This document shows positions 57,482-64,000 of a DNA stretch of 64,000 bases, piece by piece (the stretch's first letter is position 1; every line of letters begins with the position of its first letter). Source of the DNA: Mycogone perniciosa (taxonomy: Eukaryota > Ascomycota > Sordariomycetes > Hypocreales > Hypocreaceae). Under the pieces are notes generated by a model. That model was not told where the DNA came from. It made no database searches and saw only the letters and a list, made by a program, of their open reading frames with translations. Position numbers and translations under genes: made by a program. The stretch lies in NCBI GenBank assembly GCA_025331125.1, contig JAOALB010000213.1, positions 1 to 64,000 of the forward strand, given 5' to 3'.

Positions 57482-59101
57482 TTACTCCTGACCACCCTCG
57501 CCCTCTCTCGCTTCTTTCTCCTGCTTTTTGAGTTCTTGCTTCGCCTTTAACTTAGCTCGCCAATTCATTCCCTGAGTCATAACAAGCAGCAAAGGAATCA
57601 TGCAAAATGCATACATGCCCCCAATAAGTACAAATGACCACCCAACGCCTAGGGCGTCAATCATTGGGATAATTGCTGCACTCGCTCCTGCGCCAATGAG
57701 ACACCGAACGAAATTGCTTCCGGCTGTTACAGTTCCAGCTCTGCCAGGATGGATGTCCACAAGTAGCGCGCTGCTCGTGTTGTTGAACCCAATCAATCCC
57801 ATGCTCATAATACCGCTCACAATAATGTGGGCTACAACATGGGCGGTGACTTGCATCACCCATCCCCAGGCGACCATGGTAACAGCCGTGAGACACAGCA
57901 GGGGAATGCCGATTTCCAACCTCACTCGCTCAATAGGGAAATCGGAGAGATCCTGTTGTCGGCTGCGGTCGAGAGGGATCCCGAGCTTTTTGCAGTGTCG
58001 CTTGTAATTCCAGTTTATCGTGGGACCGACAATGGCAGCGGCTGCAATGGAGCCGACAGCCATCGGTAAGTACATCAACCCGATTGTGATCTCGTCGTAT
58101 CCGTAACGGCTCTTGAACAGTGCAGGCATGGCAGACATGACACAGTAGAAGCCGGCAAATACAATACCACTAGCTCCTTGCAGCAATCCAGTCTCAATTT
58201 CAAGAAGCTGGAGCAAGGAACCCAAGACATTTGGCGGCTTAAACTTGAACTTGCTGTGGGTGTCACTGTCAAGGTTTGCGGGCTCGGTGGCGATCTTGAA
58301 GGATGACATCCGCCGTCGGTGGGTCAGCATCTGCCATATTGATCGGTACATTGGTGGAGGGAGGATAGAGCCATCTCCAACGATGCCACGGCAAGTCTCG
58401 GGCATAAAGACAACGATAAGAATAACGGCGATGCTAGAAAGGATGACCAGGAACCAGAAGATGGACCTCCAGCCCATCTCATGAGAGAGGACGCCTCCGA
58501 TGACTGGCCCAATAGCTGGAGCAAGAACAGCTGGCACAACAGTGAAACCAACGTATTGGCCACGTTCTGCTGAAGTGATGATATCGGCAATGACTCCCAT
58601 GCATAAAGCTACTGTGCTGCTTGACCCGGCTGATTGAAGACATCTGAGGCCAAGAATGGCACCGTAACTAGGAGAAAGAGCAAGGCCAATATTGGCTCCG
58701 ATATATATGACGAAGCAGATAATGTATGCCGGTCGTCTCCCTCCACTATCTGCCAGAGAGCCAATGAACATGGGAACAATCCCCTGAAAGATCATGTAAG
58801 TCGTGATGGTAAGGTTAATCTGGGCACTCGAGACATGGAAAGCCTCTGACAGAACAGTTAAAGCCGGTAGGTATATCTGAGCTGAAAGTGGCGAGAAAAG
58901 GGCCGTAGAGGCTACGGCGAGAGTCATGAATCTCTTTTCCCATGATGTCAGGACCGAATAGGGCGGAGGTGGAGTCTCTTCGATAGGGGTAGGTTGTTTT
59001 TCGAGAACGGTATTATCGGCAACGTTAGGATCGTCACCGGATATGTTATTTGGGCTCATTTCTGAAGGCATTTGGGTGATGGATGAAGACGAGCACTTCA
59101 T
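57482..59101 (-). CDS. MFS transporter, DHA1 QDR-like
   Basis: A single exon of 539 residues (start MKCSSSSITQM; an in-frame MPSEMSPN is an alternative). A polar N-terminus with PPPPYSVLTSWEKRF precedes twelve membrane helices. Motif A is GSLADSGGRRPAYI. The QDR/Dtr1 subfamily features AQIYLPALTVLSEAF and RCLQSAGSSSTVAL are clear, and the C-terminus is Lys/Glu-rich (KLKAKQELKKQEKEARE). Members export drugs, polyamines or small metabolites at the plasma membrane. The neighbouring P450 on the same strand suggests a small detoxification or export unit (inference). Confidence 0.9.
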   Translation of the reverse strand: MKCSSSSITQMPSEMSPNNISGDDPNVADNTVLEKQPTPIEETPPPPYSVLTSWEKRFMTLAVASTALFSPLSAQIYLPALTVLSEAFHVSSAQINLTITTYMIFQGIVPMFIGSLADSGGRRPAYIICFVIYIGANIGLALSPSYGAILGLRCLQSAGSSSTVALCMGVIADIITSAERGQYVGFTVVPAVLAPAIGPVIGGVLSHEMGWRSIFWFLVILSSIAVILIVVFMPETCRGIVGDGSILPPPMYRSIWQMLTHRRRMSSFKIATEPANLDSDTHSKFKFKPPNVLGSLLQLLEIETGLLQGASGIVFAGFYCVMSAMPALFKSRYGYDEITIGLMYLPMAVGSIAAAAIVGPTINWNYKRHCKKLGIPLDRSRQQDLSDFPIERVRLEIGIPLLCLTAVTMVAWGWVMQVTAHVVAHIIVSGIMSMGLIGFNNTSSALLVDIHPGRAGTVTAGSNFVRCLIGAGASAAIIPMIDALGVGWSFVLIGGMYAFCMIPLLLVMTQGMNWRAKLKAKQELKKQEKEAREGEGGQE

Positions 59102-59888
59102 TTTGCATTCATGACAATGGTTTTGCTGTTTCAGCCGGTCTCACAAGAAGCCCTGGAATACCCAAGGAACAGGGAAATCAGACCATTATAAAGAAGAAGA
59201 AAATGATATTACGGCTTTAAGACGACTTGAATCCGTATTTTTGAACCCGAATGCCGTGAAATGGCCCCAGCAACTCAGAGGACCTTCACATTTGGTGGGC
59301 TTTGCCGCTCTCGGTGCCGAATCGGCAAACGGTCTTGATCCAAACAAATGAACATCCGTACTTCGGATTTTGCCAAGAGAAATGATTATAACCTACCCAC
59401 TACATCAATGATATTGGATCCGTGTCGTCATACAAGGGGAGGAATGTACGTAAAAGCGTGCATCCATACCTAGATCTTCCATCTTCCATCGGGCCTGTAT
59501 AACAAACGCGGGTTTCTAAGTCGACTGAACTTGGTGCTTAATTCGGCGATGTCTTATTATGTAATCATTACTCTGACGTGACTTTTGGGACAAACTTTTC
59601 GAAATCCTCTGTTGATACTTCGTGGATGATTGAGAGATCTAATATATATGATTTGTTGATAAATAAGTGTTTGCCTGGTACTAATATTAATACTCGATCT
59701 GTTCGTCGTGGTCTTTGTTATCACGGTGATATGATCTTCCGATCCCGGCAACCATTGTCAATGTGGCCACTGAGACGAAGTACTACTCCGTACTAATAAT
59801 TGGCCGTTAATAGTTGCGTGGAGGTTGCGACAACTTTCTACCAGAACAAACAGGCTCCCCAATTTTCATCTACAGTGACGCTGTAAAA
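59102..59888. other. divergent promoter region of the MFS gene and bos1
   Basis: One ACTCCGTA core lies at 59785, about 100 bases upstream of the bos1 start. Frames at 59557-59796 overlap on both strands and are not called. Confidence 0.55.
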
Positions 59889-60686
59889 ATGGTGAGCACG
59901 CAAATGATGTTGGAATGGGTTTCCCAAGTCTAACGAATTGCTTTTCCAAAATTATAGAACGTAGCCTACAACACTGCTCTGCGACAGAGCAAAGCCATCC
60001 GCAGCGAACTGTCTAATCTCGAGGCCAAGGGCCAACTCACACCTGCGGAGATCGGCAACGTGTCAGCTTCCCTATCATCATTCACGAAGGCGCTCGACGA
60101 CTACCAAAGCCTCGCGCGCCAGGAAATTGTCCCAAAGAAGCAGGAAGAAGCATTTGAACGAGTCAAGAAATTCCGTGAAGAGCTCTCTGGACTCCGCGGC
60201 CAGCTTGATGGATTGAAGAAAGCCAGGGAGGAGGCTCAATACAATCAGAATAGGTCAGAGCTGCTGGGGAGGAGACCGTACAATGCTACGCCAGAGAATC
60301 CCTACGCTTATGCTTCCACAACTACTACGACGAATTCATTTCAGCTGCGTCACACGTCACAACAGAGTGGGCCGTTGACAACAGGGGCTGGTGACGAGTT
60401 GCGCGAGGCCCACGCTTTCCGTGAACAAAACTTCTTCTCCAACACAAACCAGGCATTGGATGATTTCATCGCTAGGGGACAGGCTGTACTGGGAGACCTT
60501 GGTCAGCAGCGCGAGACGCTGAAGAGCACACAAAAGCGACTGTACAGCGTTGCCAATACCCTGGGCGTCAGTGGTGACACTATCCGCATGGTCGAGCGTC
60601 GCGCGCGGGAAGACAAGTGGATCTTTATCGCGGGAGTCATCGTATTTTTCTTGTTCTGCTGGCTGGTACTTCACTTCTTGCGGTAA
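59889..60686 (+). CDS. bos1: Bos1/membrin-type Golgi Qb-SNARE
   Basis: Two exons: the start codon alone at 59889-59891, a 66-base intron (GTGAGC donor, TATAG acceptor), then 59958-60686. The product is 243 residues starting M-NVAYNTALRQSKAIRSEL. An N-terminal three-helix region is followed by a Thr/Asn-rich linker, the SNARE core (about 145-205, with FFSNTNQALDDFIARGQAVLGDLGQQRETLKSTQKRLYSVANTLG-type heptads, shown here only in part) and a C-terminal anchor FIAGVIVFFLFCWLVLHFLR. Bos1 drives fusion of ER-derived vesicles with the Golgi. The start-codon-only first exon is unusual but the splice sites are good and the joined N-terminus matches the family. Confidence 0.92.
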
Positions 60687-60801
60687 CGGATGGGACATGG
60701 AGATGGCGTTATGGAGTTGAACACGCAAAAGTAAGGCGCAAGGAGTCCGGCTGATCTGATGATTTTTGAAAGGGCGATGAACTTGTTATTAGGTAATGCA
60801 G

Positions 60802-61715
60802 CTACCCATCTTCCTCACCATCAAGTTGACGCAGCGCTATTGTGAAGAGGACGTCCTTGGATGTCTCAATCTCGACGACCTTTGTTTCTGGCATGACATG
60901 ATTGCTCGTGCTGAGCCTGCCTCCCATCTGCGTGTCCCAATCGGTCACGTCCCACTCCAGCCCTTTGGTTGTGATTCGGCTTGGCTCCTTGAGCGGGATG
61001 ATACCAACATGCTTGCCAAACACTTCTTCCTCTCCATCCTCTTTGACCTGGATGCGATGAGTGCCCGACTTGAGAAGGAAGGTCATACTCGACCTGGAGA
61101 CTAGGTAGACGCGCCCGTCGGAGTATGTGGCATCAGATTGGAAGAGGTACAGATGGTGGAGTTGGCTGAGACCTTGGTCGACTCTTCCGCCGATTCCACC
61201 CAGGGCAACAATATCGACACCTGGCGGCTGCGTCTGGCGGATCCAGGTGATGGCTTTGCCAAAATCGGTTGTCTCTTGGTCAGTGTCATGAATGATCTGC
61301 GCTGGCGTATGCTGGGTGGCGTAGAAATCTCGGACCGATGGCCTCAAGGAGTCAAGGTCACCAATGATGACCTGTAGGTTTGACTGTGATGTAGTTAGAT
61401 GGAGTTATCGATGAATGAAGAAACAATGGCAATGATGAGAAGCACTCACGAATTTGCCCTGAAAAGATGAGAGCTCGTGAAGTCGATTGGCGCCGCCGTC
61501 AGCGGCCACACGGAGTGAAGCTTTACTCAGTTCGATTTAGTAACCAAGTTCCAATCACATGGTGAGTGGTCAAAGTACGTACATTTTCTCCAAAGTCGTC
61601 GCAGATTGCTGCTATTTCTGAGTGGTTGATTAAGCACAAGCAGCGCAAAGTCCTGAGGACGCTCTTGATCGAGCAGGAATTTGGCAGGGTGCCATTCAAC
61701 AGCCGACGAAGTCAT
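60802..61715 (-). CDS. thi80: thiamine pyrophosphokinase
   Basis: Three exons, 61583-61715, 61450-61520 and 60802-61371, encode 257 residues. The first intron (GTACGT donor) joins LWRK to SLRVAADGGANRLHE, and the second (GTGAGT donor, TACAG acceptor) joins GKF to VIIGDLDSLRP. Conserved motifs are ADGGANRL, GDLDSL, DQETTDFGKA and GGIGGRVDQGLSQL, and near the end TTKGLEWDV and TSNHV. It transfers pyrophosphate from ATP to thiamine to make thiamine diphosphate in the cytosol. It is convergent with bos1 and divergent from mia40. No thiamine riboswitch is recognisable in its introns. Confidence 0.94.
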
Positions 61716-62359
61716 TATGAGGTGTTGTTCGCAGCCACTATTGCGCTGCGCAGTTTGTGCCAAGTAAGAAACTCTCCAAGATTCAGACGACGAGCATGCT
61801 GAGGGGGGCGCTATTTATGAGGGTTTAGGCTTTTTAGCACCTCAGGTAATAATAGGCTGAGATTTGTTGTACGACTGGGAGTTCAGCTCGTGCAAAGTCT
61901 ACCGATCAAGAGGGGAGTCTTTAGCCAACTGGTAGTATTTGGTGTTACTTAGGAAGAGCTCACAAATCCCCATCGCTTTCACTATCGCGTTATGATATGC
62001 ACGACGGAAATAGCTGCAAGTAATATCTATATGTACTACTCCGTACGTACGTAGTATTAGCATGTACGTCTGCCTTGTGGCGGCCAAGTTTCAACGGCTC
62101 CGCTCCGGCAGCGGCGGAGCAAGCGGACCACCGGGTAAACAGCGGCTAAAATATTTCCTGTTTCGCCATTGAACCCGCAGGCTTCGGTAGCCAGTGCTGC
62201 TCGCTGACCAATCTGGCGATTTTGCCATGAGAGTCCGGTATTTTCTTCCACTTCGGATTGAGATCGCACGATAATCCTTATTTCATTCCCTTTGTGTATT
62301 GCGAATTCTACCACTCCCCTTCGTTTTGCGACTCGAAGTGCCATTCTAATCGAGATACA
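61716..62359. other. divergent promoter region of thi80 and mia40
   Basis: One ACTCCGTA core lies at 62038 with the palindrome GTACGTAC next to it. No gene is supported. Confidence 0.6.
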
Positions 62360-63429
62360 ATGTACCGGACAGCCTTGCGATCGGCCTCACGGCCTGCTGT
62401 CAGCAGTTTGCGCAGCACCGCTGTGCGCGCCGTTCCTCGACGATTCGCCTCGACAACTGCGCCCGCGGGCAAGCCCCGATCATGGAAGAGCTTCGCGGCT
62501 CGGTGGGGTTTGGCGATTGCCGGTGTTTACTACTACAACACGAGTTCTGTGTTCGCAGATGAGGCTTTACGTATGTCCCAGTAGGCTCGAGGGACACCAG
62601 GCAGGCAATTAATCAGCAGAGCAACAGCCCAGACATTATCAGCCTCTACGCCATATGCCGACAACGATTTGCCAACCGTCGATTCCTTGATCGAGCAAAA
62701 GCGAAAAGAGCCCAGCGCAAAGCCCGCAAAGTCGACTGACAAGAAAAAGGCTGAACCCGCCAACACCGAGAGCAAGCCAGAAACACCAGCTCAAAGCGCT
62801 GCTGTATTGGAAGGATCACCAGAGGCGCTTGAGGAGGAGGCCAGCCAGGAGGGCGCATTCAATCCAGAGACGGGAGAGATCAACTGGGACTGCCCTTGCC
62901 TTGGGGGAATGGCACACGGCCCTTGTGGCGAGGAGTTCAAGACTGCTTTCAGCTGCTTTGTCTACTCCACCGAGGAGCCCAAAGGCATGGACTGCATTGA
63001 GAAGTTCCAGTACGCACAACCCAATGGATTGGACCTACTTTAAGGGGAATGGTGACTGACAACTTCGATAGAGGTATGCAGGAGTGTTTCCGAAAATACC
63101 CTGATATTTACGGTGCCGAGCTGGACGCCGCCGAGGCCGATGCGGTAGCCGCTGAAAACGTTATGGAGCCTCCCACTGCTGAGCCTCCCACTGCTGAGCC
63201 TCCCGTCGCCGAGCCTCCCGTCGCCGAGCCTCTTGTTGCTGAGCCTCTCGTTGCTGAACACCAACAACTTCGGGATGAGAACCCAATTCAGATTGGCCGC
63301 GAAAACCCAACCGAGAATGACAACCTCCCCAAAATCAAGCCAGTAGAGAGCGCCCCTACCAATAAGTGGGAAGATGCAACAGCGGCGAATGCAGGAACTA
63401 CCGAGGAAAAGAAGGATGAAGAAAAATAA
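62360..63429 (+). CDS. mia40: Mia40 mitochondrial intermembrane-space import receptor and oxidoreductase
   Basis: Three exons, 62360-62570, 62628-63009 and 63072-63429, encode 316 residues. The N-terminus (MYRTALRSASRPAVSSLRST) is a mitochondrial presequence followed by a membrane anchor (WGLAIAGVYYYNTSSVF). After an acidic linker come the redox motif NWDCPC and twin CX9C motifs: CGEEFKTAFSC and CIEKFQ-GMQEC, the latter restored across the second splice junction. The protein binds incoming cysteine proteins in the intermembrane space and oxidises them with Erv1. The C-terminal tail contains six copies of a five-residue unit like EPPTA, encoded by a 15-base tandem repeat, before a polar tail ending EEKKDEEK. 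Confidence 0.95.
63166..63255 (+). repeat. six-copy 15-base in-frame minisatellite in mia40
   Basis: Units 1 and 2 are identical, units 3 and 4 are identical, and units 5 and 6 differ by two bases, which suggests stepwise duplication. Each encodes EPP(T/V)A or EPLVA. Confidence 0.95.
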
Positions 63430-64000
63430 AAGGAAACAAAAGGAGGGTTTGGGAATAGATGAAAAGGAGAATACGACGAGCTGGAGTCGTATTCTGTGTA
63501 CTCTATATGGGATCCCCCAAGGGGGGTCGGATATGTATTAAACGCTGCATGAATTGGGAGTCAAAAAGGTCATGGGAAGTTAGACGGCTCACATCTACAC
63601 TGTATAATCAACAACGTGTTCATGCCATTGGAAGTTGTGCGCATATTGTAATGATGGCTTATAGTGTACTGTGGGAGATAGACTGCATGCTTCTCTTCGG
63701 AATCAAGGACATGGCACTCAACTAAATGAAATTTAGGGATTAGATTTTTTTGTTTTTCATAAAAACACCCTTTACATCACTCCCACGACCCGACATCCAT
63801 TACCTTTATCAGAACCCATATCACTCCTCCTTCAAAAGCAGCGGGGGTTGCAATTGCAAGTTGGCACATGTCCGTCCTTCATCCGACACGACTGCGGGAG
63901 ACCATTCGCGTGCACGAAAATGCATCGCACAGGCGGGACTCCGTGTCCCGGACAAAGTGGCAGCGCACCATTGGCGCGCCGCTTATGAGACTCGTTCTCC
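63430..64000. other. 3' region of mia40, nothing recognised
   Basis: A frame at 63459-63725 has no domain. AT-rich with T-runs near 63745, then GC-rich sequence to the window end with no gene visible. Confidence 0.55.

Noticed and set aside
61372..61582. Thiamine pyrophosphate riboswitch in thi80 introns
   Set aside because: I looked for the conserved CTGAGA and following loop sequences in both introns and did not see them.
1..64000. Intact transposons, long terminal repeats, CRISPR arrays, rRNA genes
   Set aside because: No reverse transcriptase, transposase, long direct or inverted repeats, or regularly spaced repeats were recognised on either strand.

Overview
The window is nuclear DNA from a filamentous ascomycete, most likely a eurotiomycete of the Aspergillus/Penicillium type. 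The evidence is the gene structure (short introns of 47-65 bases with GTRNGY donors and CTRAY branch sites), the protein families (Hst4-type sirtuin, Zn(II)2Cys6 regulator, sedolisin, Mae1-type transporter, Whi5/Nrm1-type repressor) and a tRNA-Arg with an intron. No bacterial operons, CRISPR arrays, rRNA genes or intact transposons were seen. Species placement is inference.

Layout. 0-12 kb: a decayed reading frame, a small conserved protein, a secreted pepsin-type protease, a 2.7 kb gene-poor stretch, an Hst3/Hst4-type sirtuin and a secreted sedolisin. 12-17 kb: gene-poor, with one disordered hypothetical protein. 17-29 kb is a housekeeping block: a Whi5/Nrm1-like G1/S repressor, an Rqt4/TRIP4-like ribosome-rescue protein, mitochondrial malate dehydrogenase and the ER P5A-ATPase Spf1. 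29-41 kb looks accessory: an intronless alkylsulfatase-like metallo-beta-lactamase, a Zn2Cys6 transcription factor, decayed F-box sequence, a zinc alcohol dehydrogenase, a PLP decarboxylase and an HD-domain cyanamide-hydratase-like protein. 41-51 kb: tRNA-Arg(UCG), a Mae1/TDT transporter, thymidylate synthase, an MFS transporter broken by a single in-frame TAG, and a PTR2 peptide transporter. 51-55 kb is a gene desert crowded with a short repeated motif. 55-59 kb: a four-exon P450 beside a QDR-type MFS transporter. 59-64 kb is housekeeping again: Bos1 SNARE, thiamine pyrophosphokinase and Mia40.

Multi-exon models were built by reading splice sites directly and checking that frames join. For hst4, whi5, mdh, spf1, the Zn2Cys6 factor, ADH, thymidylate synthase, PTR2, P450, bos1, thi80 and mia40 the joined exons are an exact multiple of three and restore family motifs across the junctions.

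Main unusual observations: (1) a 9-base motif family TACT(C/T)CGTA, at least 21 exact copies of its 8-base core and at least ten of the T variant, all outside coding sequence and densest at 51.8-53.2 kb; (2) a five-gene accessory neighbourhood at 29-41 kb without a backbone synthase; (3) an otherwise intact MFS gene carrying one amber codon; (4) a sirtuin whose catalytic core is split by two long disordered inserts; (5) a bos1 gene whose first coding exon is only the start codon; (6) a 15-base in-frame minisatellite in the Mia40 tail.
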